Source: JAJDFU01 sp964595955 (GTDB taxonomy: Bacteria; Bacteroidota; Bacteroidia; Chitinophagales; Saprospiraceae). Taken from it: a stretch of 64,000 bases of DNA. The notes beneath the pieces are model-generated. The model was not told the DNA's origin, ran no database searches, and saw nothing but the letters and a program-made list of their open reading frames with translations. Made by a program: the position numbers and the translations under genes. The DNA lies in assembly GCA_964595955.1 (NCBI GenBank), contig CAZQSF010000006.1:14844-78843 (forward strand), read 5' to 3'. Within the stretch, counting starts at the first letter, position 1. Each line of letters starts with the position of its first letter. Shown piece by piece: positions 34,105-42,352 of the stretch.

Positions 34105-35594
34105 CCCTGCTCCAGGAGTTGCTGCAAGCGATGAGATACTTTCTGCATGGCTTCCCGCTGTTGAATAATGAGCGGAGGCGCAGCCCGTTCCGAGCAATTG
34201 GGGATGGCGCAGCGTTCGCAGGTGCGGTTCACTTCCCGCCGCTGTATGGCGGGATCGTCCAGGAAGGCCACCTGACGGCGAAGGGTGGGATTGATCTCCA
34301 GCCCCAGCGTAACGCTGACGTTCTGATCGGGCGAGGGATAGGCAGCCCGGGCCAGCGTCAGGCAGAGGTACTCGTCCTCGGTATCGTGGAAGCGAGAACG
34401 CTGAGCCCGAACCAGGGTATCGGCGTATTTGCCTTCCTCCTGCATGGACTTGAGGTCGTATAAAAGCGACAGGGCAACCCACCGGCGGCAGTAGTGTTCG
34501 CTGAGGTTGTTGCCGTGCGGATGGTGTTTTCGGCTGAGGTGAAGCTCTTTATCCATCTGGAAGGCGTCGCGCTCGGGCTGGTGGACAAAGCGGAGGAAAA
34601 AAAGTTGCTTCATTCCGAAAAAGCGCGGAAGGATATTGGTCAGGCGGTGGTACAGCATTTCCGGGCTTACGTCGTATTTCCGCATGATGGCGAGAAAGGC
34701 CTCGCCATTCCACTGGGGGCGCTGAAAAAAGGCCCGCATGTCGGCCTGGATGGCGTTGAGGGGCATGTGCAGGGCCACGGAAAAATAGATGGCCTTAGAG
34801 TGGTTGAGCACTTCCTCAAAGACGCGTCCTCGCAGGATGGAAGAGGTATAGGCCCGCTCCTTGAGCCCCAGCCATTGAAAACCCAGCTCCTTGCCGAGCT
34901 GAAAAGCGGTTTGCCGCTGATCCAGTTTACTGCTCAGCAGCAGTTTTTTGCTCTTGGGCAGGAAAAGCGAACGCAAGCCCTGAAGTTCGGGATAGGCCGC
35001 CAGGCCGTCGGCTACTATGGTGTACCCGAATTCCTTCTCCAGCAATTCTTCGAGCATAGCCACCGGTAAAGGGCGACTCGGAGACAGGCCGAACTTCTTG
35101 GAGAACGCATCTACGGCTTCCTCCAGTTCCTGAAAGTAGTTGTGGTGCAGCTCGAGATAGGAACGCAGGGCGCCGAAGTAGAAGTTTTCCTCCTGCAGGG
35201 CATAGTTGCGCGATATTTCAAGCAGGGTGGAAATAAAGGCCCCTACCCGGGTGGGGGCATTCGCTATGATCTCCACCACTTTTGCAAGCTCGATGCCGAA
35301 AAGATCGAGCGGCAGTTCATTGAGGAAGTTGGACTTGAGCAGCTCGGCTACCGGGGCCAGGCCGTTCTGCAGTTCGGAAGCCGTAAGTTCTTCCATCGAA
35401 ACGTCCAGGGCCCTGGCCAGGTCGTTGAGCTTGTCCGGCTTGGGATATTTCTTGCCCTTTTCGATCTCATTGAGGTAAGAAACGGAGAGTCCTGATGCTT
35501 TGGCCAATTCGGCAAAAGAGAGCTTTTTGCTCTGGCGGTGTTGCTTGACTTTCAGCCCAAGAAGAATACGCTCGTTCTGCGACTTGACACTCAT
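34101..35594 (-). CDS. XRE-family regulator with degenerate M78-like domain (ScfR/RamB-like)
   Basis: The 497-residue regulator has an N-terminal helix-turn-helix (SFAELAKASGLSVSYLNEIE, about 26-45). A long central region related to ImmA/IrrE-type peptidases follows, and then a DUF2083-type C-terminus with the cysteine motif CERCAIPNCSERAAPP. In active M78 peptidases an HExxH motif binds zinc. Here the aligned region reads FQLGKELGFQ and lacks the histidines, so proteolysis is unlikely. Relatives (ScfR, RamB) respond to short-chain acyl-CoA and control carbon metabolism. Here the regulator is translationally coupled to an O-methyltransferase and a FemAB-like gene. A near-match promoter element TATTTTTC lies 6 bases upstream of the start. 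Confidence 0.8.
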   Translation of the reverse strand: MSVKSQNERILLGLKVKQHRQSKKLSFAELAKASGLSVSYLNEIEKGKKYPKPDKLNDLARALDVSMEELTASELQNGLAPVAELLKSNFLNELPLDLFGIELAKVVEIIANAPTRVGAFISTLLEISRNYALQEENFYFGALRSYLELHHNYFQELEEAVDAFSKKFGLSPSRPLPVAMLEELLEKEFGYTIVADGLAAYPELQGLRSLFLPKSKKLLLSSKLDQRQTAFQLGKELGFQWLGLKERAYTSSILRGRVFEEVLNHSKAIYFSVALHMPLNAIQADMRAFFQRPQWNGEAFLAIMRKYDVSPEMLYHRLTNILPRFFGMKQLFFLRFVHQPERDAFQMDKELHLSRKHHPHGNNLSEHYCRRWVALSLLYDLKSMQEEGKYADTLVRAQRSRFHDTEDEYLCLTLARAAYPSPDQNVSVTLGLEINPTLRRQVAFLDDPAIQRREVNRTCERCAIPNCSERAAPPLIIQQREAMQKVSHRLQQLLEQG

Positions 35595-35704
35595 ATCCCC
35601 GAAAAATAGGGCTTTTCTGCGAATTTTCGCTAAAAAACCTCAGATAGAGGCGGATCAGCCGCTGAGTCAGCGAAAGCCGTGAGGCGTGCCGGAAGGCCTG
35701 GGTT

Positions 35705-37681
35705 CTACACGTCGATGTTTGCGTAAATGGCATTTTCCTCGATAAACTCGCGTCTGGGCGGCACTTCATCTCCCATGAGCATGGTGAAAACCCGATCCAC
35801 CTCCATGGCGTCTTCGATTGTTACCTGCCGCAGTTTGCGGGTATCGGGGTCCATGGTGGTCTCCCAAAGCTGTTCGGCATTCATCTCGCCCAGGCCCTTG
35901 TAGCGTTGCACCTTGACGGATGATTCTTTTCCGCTCTTACCGAACTGTTCGATGGCCTCTCGCCGTTCGGCCTCGTTCCAGCAATACACAGCTGAGCTGC
36001 CTTTTTTGACAAGGTAGAGCGGCGGCTGGGCAATGTAGACGTACCCCTGTTCAATGAGGGGCCGCATGTAGCGGAAAAAGAAGGTGAGAATGAGGGTGAC
36101 GATGTGGCTACCGTCGACATCGGCATCACACATGATGATGATTTTGTGGTAGCGCAGCTTTTCGGTATTGAGAATGCGCTCCCCTTCATCGTTCTCCTGT
36201 ATGCTCACGCCCAGGGCGGTAAACATGTTGCGGATCTCCTCATTCTCGTAGATCTTGTGCTCCAGGGCTTTTTCCACGTTGAGGATCTTGCCCCGTAGCG
36301 GCAGGATGGCCTGGAAGTTTCGGTCGCGGCCCTGTTTGGCCGTACCGCCGGCCGAGTCACCCTCCACCAGAAAGAGCTCAGAGCGATCGGGATCCTTGCT
36401 GGAGCAGTCGGCCAATTTGCCGGGAAGGCCGCCGCCGGTAAGGGGGCTCTTGCGCTGCACCATCTCGCGAGCCTTGCGGGCGGCATGGCGCGCCGTTGCT
36501 GCCAGGATCACCTTGTCCATGATCCGTTTGGCCTGGTTGCCGTTTTCTTCCAGGTAGTGTTTCAGGGTTTCGCCCACGGCTCGCGAGACGATGCCCGTTA
36601 CCTCGGAATTGCCCAGTTCGCCTTTGGTCTGGCCTTTGAACTGAGGTTCGGGCACTTTGACGGAGACCACGGCGGTGAGGCCTTCGCGAAAGTCTTCGCT
36701 GCTGAGGTTGAACTTCAGCTTTTTGAAGAAGCCGTTGTCTTCCCCGTACTTCTTGAGCAGGCGGCTGATGGCCATGCGGAACCCGTTGACGTGGGTGCCG
36801 CCCTCCCGCGTATTGATGTTGTTGACGAAGGAGTAGATGTTTTCCTTGTAGGTGTTGTTGTACTGCATGGCCACTTCCACCTCCACGTTCTCCTCCTTGC
36901 CGGCCACCAGAATGGGGCGCTCGGTGATCACGGGTTTGTTCTCATCCAGATGCTGGACAAACTCGGCCAGGCCGCCTTCGGATAAAAAATCCTCCGTGTG
37001 CGGGGCGCCGTTCTTTGCCGGCTTGCGCTCGTCGATCAGCCGAAGGTGCAGGCCCTTATTCAGGTAGGAAAGTTCGCGCAGGTGATTTGCCAGAATATCG
37101 TGTTGGAATTCCAGCTCGGTGAAAATGGTAGAATCCGGCCGAAAGTGGATAATGGTGCCGGTATCCTCTGCCTCGCCGGTCACGGCGACCTCGGTTTGGG
37201 GCTTGCCCTGGCTGTATTCCTGCCGGAAGACCTTGCCCTCGCGATGAACTTCGGCGGTGAGGGTTTCGGAAAGGGCGTTTACACAGGAGACCCCCACGCC
37301 GTGAAGGCCGCCGGACACCTTGTAGGTGTTTTTGTCAAATTTTCCGCCGGCGTGCAGCACGGTCATGACCACCTCCAGGGCAGACTTTTTCAATTTTTTG
37401 TGCATGCCGGTGGGAATGCCCCGGCCATTGTCGCGAACGGTGATGGCATTGTCTTTGTGGATGGTCACCTCGATCTCATCACAAAATCCGGCAAGATGCT
37501 CGTCAATGGAATTGTCCACGACTTCCCAGACCAGGTGGTGGAGCCCTTTGGTATCGGTGCTCCCGATGTACATCCCGGGCCGTTTCCGCACTGCCTCAAG
37601 CCCTTCGAGCGCTTGAATATTACTGGCGGTATAGTCGCCGTTTACCGGCAATGCGGAAGCCTTCTCTTTTGCTGTGCTCAT
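35705..37681 (-). CDS. gyrB: DNA gyrase subunit B
   Basis: The 658-residue type IIA topoisomerase ATPase subunit introduces negative supercoils together with GyrA. It shows LEAVRKRPGMYIGS (28-41), the GHKL ATP-binding motifs VVDNSIDE and DNGRGIPTGMHKK, the ATP-lid SGGLHGVGVS (about 123-132), the TOPRIM motif LVEGDSAGGTAKQGRDR and the metal site DADVDGSHI. The length and the PLRGKILNVEKA region fit GyrB rather than ParE. A perfect promoter element is only four bases upstream of the ATG, so the mRNA may be almost leaderless. gyrA is not in the window. Confidence 0.92.
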   Translation of the reverse strand: MSTAKEKASALPVNGDYTASNIQALEGLEAVRKRPGMYIGSTDTKGLHHLVWEVVDNSIDEHLAGFCDEIEVTIHKDNAITVRDNGRGIPTGMHKKLKKSALEVVMTVLHAGGKFDKNTYKVSGGLHGVGVSCVNALSETLTAEVHREGKVFRQEYSQGKPQTEVAVTGEAEDTGTIIHFRPDSTIFTELEFQHDILANHLRELSYLNKGLHLRLIDERKPAKNGAPHTEDFLSEGGLAEFVQHLDENKPVITERPILVAGKEENVEVEVAMQYNNTYKENIYSFVNNINTREGGTHVNGFRMAISRLLKKYGEDNGFFKKLKFNLSSEDFREGLTAVVSVKVPEPQFKGQTKGELGNSEVTGIVSRAVGETLKHYLEENGNQAKRIMDKVILAATARHAARKAREMVQRKSPLTGGGLPGKLADCSSKDPDRSELFLVEGDSAGGTAKQGRDRNFQAILPLRGKILNVEKALEHKIYENEEIRNMFTALGVSIQENDEGERILNTEKLRYHKIIIMCDADVDGSHIVTLILTFFFRYMRPLIEQGYVYIAQPPLYLVKKGSSAVYCWNEAERREAIEQFGKSGKESSVKVQRYKGLGEMNAEQLWETTMDPDTRKLRQVTIEDAMEVDRVFTMLMGDEVPPRREFIEENAIYANIDV

Positions 37682-37685
37682 TCTG

Positions 37686-37693
37686 CAAAAATA
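37686..37693 (-). promoter_or_regulatory. -7 promoter element (TATTTTTG) of gyrB, very close to the start codon
   Basis: The minus strand reads TATTTTTG, a perfect TAnnTTTG match. Only four bases separate it from the gyrB ATG, so transcription from it would begin at or very near the start codon. Confidence 0.5.
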
Positions 37694-37828
37694 CGAAAAA
37701 AACCCGTCATTCTGAAGGCAAAAAAGGACTGCAGGCCAAGGCGTTTCACTCCTTTTGCCATCAAAAAGTGGACACCCTTAGAGGCGGCCCAATGCCCCGG
37801 TTTGCTCAAAGCTGTGTAGTATTGTCCT

Positions 37829-38245
37829 GTGGAAATTCTCGTCTCCGATATCGCCGAATTGGATGCTGCAGCCGGGCAAATCCTGGAGGAAGCCGGCGAA
37901 TGCCGGGTTTTTCTGCTATTCGGTGCGATGGGCAGTGGAAAGACAACCCTGGTACGCGCCCTTTGCAAGCAATTGGGGGTGCAAGACGAGGTCACCAGCC
38001 CCACCTTTTCCCTGGTGAATGCCTACGCCATGCCGGGCGACGGGCAATGGGCCTATCACATGGATCTCTACCGGATCGAGCGCCCGGAAGAGCTGCTGGA
38101 GATCGGCTTGGAGGAGTACCTTTTCAGCGGCTTTCCATGCTTTGTAGAATGGCCGGAACTCGCCGAAGGGCTTTTCCCCGAGGAAGTCGTTCGCCTTAGC
38201 CTGGAGGTGCTGCCGGATTCCAGCCGAAAAATTGTAGTTTTGTAA
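37829..38245 (+). CDS. tsaE: tRNA threonylcarbamoyladenosine biosynthesis ATPase TsaE
   Basis: The 138-residue P-loop ATPase is part of the TsaB-TsaD-TsaE complex that makes t6A at tRNA position 37. It shows Walker A GAMGSGKT (32-39), TSPTFSLVNAY, the HMDLYRI motif and FVEWPELAEGLFP, all diagnostic. It starts at a GTG (MEILVSDIAELD); no ATG is near. The gene is divergent from gyrB and is followed 39 bases later by alanine dehydrogenase. Confidence 0.92.
   Translation: MEILVSDIAELDAAAGQILEEAGECRVFLLFGAMGSGKTTLVRALCKQLGVQDEVTSPTFSLVNAYAMPGDGQWAYHMDLYRIERPEELLEIGLEEYLFSGFPCFVEWPELAEGLFPEEVVRLSLEVLPDSSRKIVVL
38235..38242 (+). promoter_or_regulatory. -7 promoter element (TAGTTTTG) of the alanine dehydrogenase gene
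   Basis: TAGTTTTG is a perfect TAnnTTTG match lying over the last codons of tsaE, 42 bases before the ATG at 38285. It could give alanine dehydrogenase its own promoter. Confidence 0.4.
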
Positions 38246-38284
38246 GCCGGCGTAGGATGCGCGAGGCCCCCGCAATCAGAAGGT

Positions 38285-39508
38285 ATGAGCGAAAAGGAAG
38301 GTCGCATACGAATGCCCAGGTCTTTTACCGGCCTGGAAACCCAGCCCGAAATCCTATCTGTGGGCACAAAATTCGACAAACTGTACATCGGGATTCCGCG
38401 CGAGGTCACCCTCAGTGAAAACCGGATCGCTCTGGTCCCTTCATCCGTCGCGACCTTGGTCAATAACGGGCACCGCGTGGTCATTGAAACTCAGGCCGGC
38501 GCCCAGTGCAGTTTTTCGGATCACGAGTTCTCGGAGGCCGGCGCTGAAATTGCCTATGACCCGAAGAAGGTCTACGAAGCCAAGGTCATCATCAAGGTGG
38601 CTCCGCCCACTCTGGAGGAGATCGAGCTGATGCATCCCAACCAGATCCTGATCTCCCCTCTCCAATTGCCCATTATCACCAGCGAATACATCAGCCGGCT
38701 CAAGCAAAAGCGGGTCATTGCGCTGGCTATGGAGTACATCAAGGACGAATCCGATACCTTCCCCATCGTCCGCATCATGAGCGAGATGGCGGGGTTAAGC
38801 GCTATGCTGACTGCCGCAGAACTCCTGTCGAGCACGAGCGGGGGGAAAGGGGTTTTGCTCGGGGGTGTCAGCGGTGTGCCCTCTGCCCGGGTCGTCATTC
38901 TGGGGGCGGGCATCGTGGCGGAGTACGCCACCCGAACGGCTTTGGGCCTGGGCGCTGAAGTACGCATTTTCGACAACAACATCTACAAGCTGAAGCGCAT
39001 CCAGAACCAGGTGGGCCAGCAACTTTACACTTCGGCTATCAACCCCGTATACCTGGAAAAAGAGCTCATCGAAGCGGATGTAGCGATCGGGGCGATGCAC
39101 GCCAAGAGCGGCCGAACGCCCATTGTAGTCAGCGAGGCTATGGTCGCCAAAATGAAGCCCGGGTCGGTGATCATCGATGTGAGTATTGATCAGGGCGGCT
39201 GCTTTGCTACGTCCGAAGTGACCAGCCACGAAAAGCCCACCTTTGTCAAACACGACGTCATCCACTATTGCGTGCCCAATGTGGCGGCCCGGGTGGCTCG
39301 TACGGCATCCGTTGCCGTAAGTAATATTCTTACGCCCATTTTGCTCAAAGCCGGAAGTACCGGCGGTATCGAGAAGTTGCTTTTCCACCACTTCGGCCTG
39401 CGCCACGGCGTGTATACCTACAAGGGCTGTCTCACCAACGAATACCTCGGCGAGCGCTTCAAGATAAAGTTTACCGACCTGGATTTGCTGATTACCTCGA
39501 GTCTCTAG
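38285..39508 (+). CDS. ald: Alanine dehydrogenase
   Basis: The 407-residue NAD-dependent enzyme interconverts L-alanine and pyruvate plus ammonia. It shows IGIPREV and ENRIALVPSSV (substrate-binding N-terminal motif), and VAPPTLEEIELM. The nucleotide-binding fold contains ARVVILGAGIVAEYATRTA, and VIIDVSIDQGGCFATSE and VPNVAARVARTAS are typical of alanine dehydrogenase. An N-terminal extension of about 30 residues precedes the usual start; a second ATG ten codons in gives MPRSFTGLE. The gene end overlaps the convergent GT2 gene by 17 bases. Confidence 0.9.
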   Translation: MSEKEGRIRMPRSFTGLETQPEILSVGTKFDKLYIGIPREVTLSENRIALVPSSVATLVNNGHRVVIETQAGAQCSFSDHEFSEAGAEIAYDPKKVYEAKVIIKVAPPTLEEIELMHPNQILISPLQLPIITSEYISRLKQKRVIALAMEYIKDESDTFPIVRIMSEMAGLSAMLTAAELLSSTSGGKGVLLGGVSGVPSARVVILGAGIVAEYATRTALGLGAEVRIFDNNIYKLKRIQNQVGQQLYTSAINPVYLEKELIEADVAIGAMHAKSGRTPIVVSEAMVAKMKPGSVIIDVSIDQGGCFATSEVTSHEKPTFVKHDVIHYCVPNVAARVARTASVAVSNILTPILLKAGSTGGIEKLLFHHFGLRHGVYTYKGCLTNEYLGERFKIKFTDLDLLITSSL

Positions 39509-40265
39509 CCTTTTCCTGCCGCTGAATTTCCAGCAGCTTGCTTTCCCGCAGAAACACGTACTGGGCAGAAGTTTTTGCAATGACAAAACCGTAGAAACCG
39601 TCCAGGCAGCCGCCTCGCAGCAGGTATTCGCTGAAGAATCGAAGCCGGGGCTTGGTCAGCAGCCGCAGCCAGCTGCCGCGCTTCCCCCGTTCGTGATAGG
39701 CCCGGGCAGCATGGGTGCTCAGCTTGTTGATGGTGAGGGCCCGGTCGTGGATGTCGCTGTTGGTGTAATGAAGAAGGTCGCCGCGGAGCCTGCCGGCTGA
39801 GGCCCCAGCTATCGGCACGAATTTGTCGTGCGGGTTGATGCCGGCTGTCCGGTATTTGCGCCGGTCGAAGAGGCGCATCTTTCGATCGGGGTACCAGGCC
39901 CCGTGGCGGATCCAGCGCCCGCCCATTTGACTCAGTCGATTGCACCAATAGCAATCGTGCGGCCAGCTGTCCTTGACCTCCCGGATGGCGGCCTGCAGTT
40001 CGGGGGAAAGGGCCTCGTCGGCATCCAGAAAGAGAACCCGATCGTGGGCTGCCTGCGCAATGGCCCACTCCTTTTGCTGAATGTGCCCTTCGAAGGGGTG
40101 CTGAAGGACCCGGGCGCCCAGTTGCCGGGCAATGTCCAGGGTGCGATCCGTTGAGAAGGAGTCGACGACCAGGACCTCATCGGCCAGTTCGCGGGCGCTT
40201 TGAATGCAGCGGGCGATGTTGGCCTCTTCATTCAGGGTGATGGTGACCAGGGAGATCTCGTTCAC
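39492..40265 (-). CDS. GT2 glycosyltransferase, LPS-core type (WaaE/LgtF-like)
   Basis: The 257-residue enzyme starts ISLVTITLNEEANIARCIQS and continues ADEVLVVDSFSTDRTLDIA and VLFLDADEALSPEL, which holds the metal-binding DxD-like motif. CYWCNRLSQMGGRWIRHG and YPDRKMRLFDRR then match beta-1,4-glucosyltransferases of the lipopolysaccharide inner core. It probably adds a sugar to LPS or another surface glycan on the cytoplasmic side. The start is a GTG whose last bases form a GTGA overlap with the stop of the O-antigen-ligase-like gene, which shows translational coupling and supports this start over the much longer upstream frame. Confidence 0.85.
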   Translation of the reverse strand: MNEISLVTITLNEEANIARCIQSARELADEVLVVDSFSTDRTLDIARQLGARVLQHPFEGHIQQKEWAIAQAAHDRVLFLDADEALSPELQAAIREVKDSWPHDCYWCNRLSQMGGRWIRHGAWYPDRKMRLFDRRKYRTAGINPHDKFVPIAGASAGRLRGDLLHYTNSDIHDRALTINKLSTHAARAYHERGKRGSWLRLLTKPRLRFFSEYLLRGGCLDGFYGFVIAKTSAQYVFLRESKLLEIQRQEKARDSR

Positions 40266-41533
40266 GACGGTTCGTTTTGGTGGAGTTGGTAGCGAAGTCC
40301 CAGGATGACAAAGCAGGCATACAGAGCGGCTCCCAGCTGGGATTCCAGGGTGTGTTCTACCATAAAGGAAGCGAACAAAATGAGATGCAGGCTTACGAAG
40401 AAGGTGTCTTGTCTCGCTTTGGGTCTGCTCAGCGGATAGAGGGTGGCGAAGAGAAAGAGGCCCAGCCCGAGCAGGCCGCAGGCGGCAAAGACGAAAAGGT
40501 ATTGGTTGTGCGGCATCAGATCCATGCCGGAGACCTCGGGATAGCGCTCCTTCAGAAAGGCATCGGTGGCATCCCGGATGTCGCCTATGCCCACACCCAC
40601 CCATGGGTGCTGGCGGCCGATGGCCCAGCCGGCCTGTAGCGTGGCCAGGCGGCGCGGATCGCTCAGGTGCGTAATGTCCTCCCCCTTCCGGAATTGCTCC
40701 AGGCTCCAGAGGGTGTAGCCGACCTTGTTTTGCAGGGTGGGCACGAATTGATAGGCAGCCCAGGCCGTGCCGATGGCCAGCAAAAAGATCCCGATGGCCA
40801 GCTTCCCACTGCGGGCTTTCAGCAGGGCTCGTATCAACAGGTACCCCATCCAAAGGTAGAGGGCCAGCAGGCCCGACCGAACCGCCAGCAGATGCAGATA
40901 GAGGAATAGGAAGATCAGCCCCGCCAGGAGTCCGCTTCGGCTGTAGCGGAAGGAGGGCGGTGAAGTCCGCCGGTAGAGGTGCCATCCGGCAGCCATGGCG
41001 ATCACCACCAGCAGGCTGTAGCGAATGTGGTGAATGGGTGTGGGCAGCAGATGGCCCTGTTTATAGGCTTCGACCAGGGCGTTCAGTTCGGGAAGGGCGA
41101 CCAGCAAGCTCGCCAGCGTTGCCGAAACCATGAGCCAAAAGAAAAAAAAGAGCAAGCGGAAATAGACGGACCGGTCGAAGCGGGGAATGGAAACGACGGC
41201 CCAGGGCAGCAGGAGGAACGGCAGCTTCATGCGCAGGCGCTCCACGAAGTCGGCCTCGTTGGCACTCCACGGCCAGGTGAGCAGGTAGATCCAGAAGAGC
41301 AGACTGAGTGCGGGTAAGGGTTTACAGGTCCAGAATCGCCGGCTGTTTTGGATCACATCCTGGTTGAACACGGCATTGGCCACCAGGCCGATCATGCCGA
41401 TGCTGAGCGCGGCCCTCGAGATCAGCAGTCCGACCAGCATGGTCAGCAGGCACAAAAGACCGATCGGCTGGTGCAGGTTCTGCCAACTGGCTTGCCAGTC
41501 GACGCCACCGGCTTCAGTCCTGGATATGACCAT
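40262..41533 (-). CDS. O-antigen ligase/polymerase family membrane protein
   Basis: The 423-residue protein has about ten to twelve hydrophobic helices. Its large late periplasmic loop contains LATLQAGWAIGRQHPWVGVG and MDLMPHNQYLFVFAACGLLG, the Wzy_C/WaaL pattern (H-N-x-Y/L-L). Such proteins polymerise O-antigen or ligate it to lipid A-core. The start giving MVISRTEAGG overlaps the end of cysQ by 20 bases; a later start is possible but would cut the first helix. It lies between cysQ and the GT2 gene in one operon. Confidence 0.82.
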   Translation of the reverse strand: MVISRTEAGGVDWQASWQNLHQPIGLLCLLTMLVGLLISRAALSIGMIGLVANAVFNQDVIQNSRRFWTCKPLPALSLLFWIYLLTWPWSANEADFVERLRMKLPFLLLPWAVVSIPRFDRSVYFRLLFFFFWLMVSATLASLLVALPELNALVEAYKQGHLLPTPIHHIRYSLLVVIAMAAGWHLYRRTSPPSFRYSRSGLLAGLIFLFLYLHLLAVRSGLLALYLWMGYLLIRALLKARSGKLAIGIFLLAIGTAWAAYQFVPTLQNKVGYTLWSLEQFRKGEDITHLSDPRRLATLQAGWAIGRQHPWVGVGIGDIRDATDAFLKERYPEVSGMDLMPHNQYLFVFAACGLLGLGLFLFATLYPLSRPKARQDTFFVSLHLILFASFMVEHTLESQLGAALYACFVILGLRYQLHQNEPS

Positions 41534-42299
41534 AGGCAATGAAATGGGGGTTGCGAAGCACGGGCTTGTTGTAGTGCAATGGCTGGTTGCCGTCGGCCTC
41601 CACGACCTTGCCGCCGGCTTCTTCCAGAACGATCTGGGCCGCACCGGTATCCCACTCCATGGTGGGGGCCAACCTGGGGTAAATATGCGCTTCGCCCCGG
41701 GCCAGCAGCAGAAACTTCAGCGAACTGCCCCTGGATACTTTCCGGGGGTCCGCCAGGCCCGAAATGAACGCCTGGGTCTCTTCATTGAGGTGAGAGCGCG
41801 ACGCGACCACCTGCAAACCGCGGTCTGTGCGGCGAAAGCTAGCGGCCTTTAGCGGGGTTTCGCCTGCACCGCTTTTGAGCCAGGCCCCCTTTCCGCGCTC
41901 GGCGACGTACAGCTCATTCAAAACCGGAGCGAAGACTACGCCCAGGACGGGTTGGCAGCCTTCCACCAGGGCGATGTTCACGGTGAACTCCCCATTGCGC
42001 TTGATGAACTCTTTGGTGCCGTCCAGGGGGTCGACCAGCCAGAAGCGGTCGTAGTCTTTTCGCTGCTCGTAGGGCACTTCCTTGTTTTCTTCCGAAATAA
42101 TGGGGTATTTTTGATCCAGTGCTGCTAAGGCTTCGCAGATGAGGGCATTTGCCCTTCGATCGGCGAGGGTTAGCGGAGAATCATCTGCTTTGGCTTCTAC
42201 TTCCCAGTTCGTGTTTTGGTCTTGGTAAATGTCCAGTATAGCCTCGCCGGCTTTTTCGGCGATGCGGCAGACCTGCGCTGCGAGGGACGATGTATCCAT
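41514..42299 (-). CDS. cysQ: 3'(2'),5'-bisphosphate nucleotidase
   Basis: The 261-residue magnesium-dependent phosphatase removes the 3'-phosphate from PAP, a by-product of sulfate activation and sulfotransfer. It shows SPLTLADRRAN, IISEENKE, the metal-binding motif LVDPLDGTKEFIKRNGEF and the C-terminal EWDTGAAQIVLEEAGG, which are diagnostic of the inositol monophosphatase/CysQ family. The ATG giving MDTSSLAAQV lies 26 bases after a perfect TACCTTTG element. It is the first gene of an operon with O-antigen ligase-like and GT2 genes. Confidence 0.92.
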   Translation of the reverse strand: MDTSSLAAQVCRIAEKAGEAILDIYQDQNTNWEVEAKADDSPLTLADRRANALICEALAALDQKYPIISEENKEVPYEQRKDYDRFWLVDPLDGTKEFIKRNGEFTVNIALVEGCQPVLGVVFAPVLNELYVAERGKGAWLKSGAGETPLKAASFRRTDRGLQVVASRSHLNEETQAFISGLADPRKVSRGSSLKFLLLARGEAHIYPRLAPTMEWDTGAAQIVLEEAGGKVVEADGNQPLHYNKPVLRNPHFIAYGHIQD

Positions 42300-42325
42300 G
42301 GAATTCAATCTAGGTGAATAAGAAC

Positions 42326-42333
42326 CAAAGGTA
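42326..42333 (-). promoter_or_regulatory. -7 promoter element (TACCTTTG) of the cysQ operon
   Basis: The minus strand reads TACCTTTG, a perfect TAnnTTTG match, 26 bases before the cysQ ATG and within the 53-bp gap to the divergent galE gene. Confidence 0.55.
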
Positions 42334-42352
42334 AAGAAAAACCTATCCTGCT

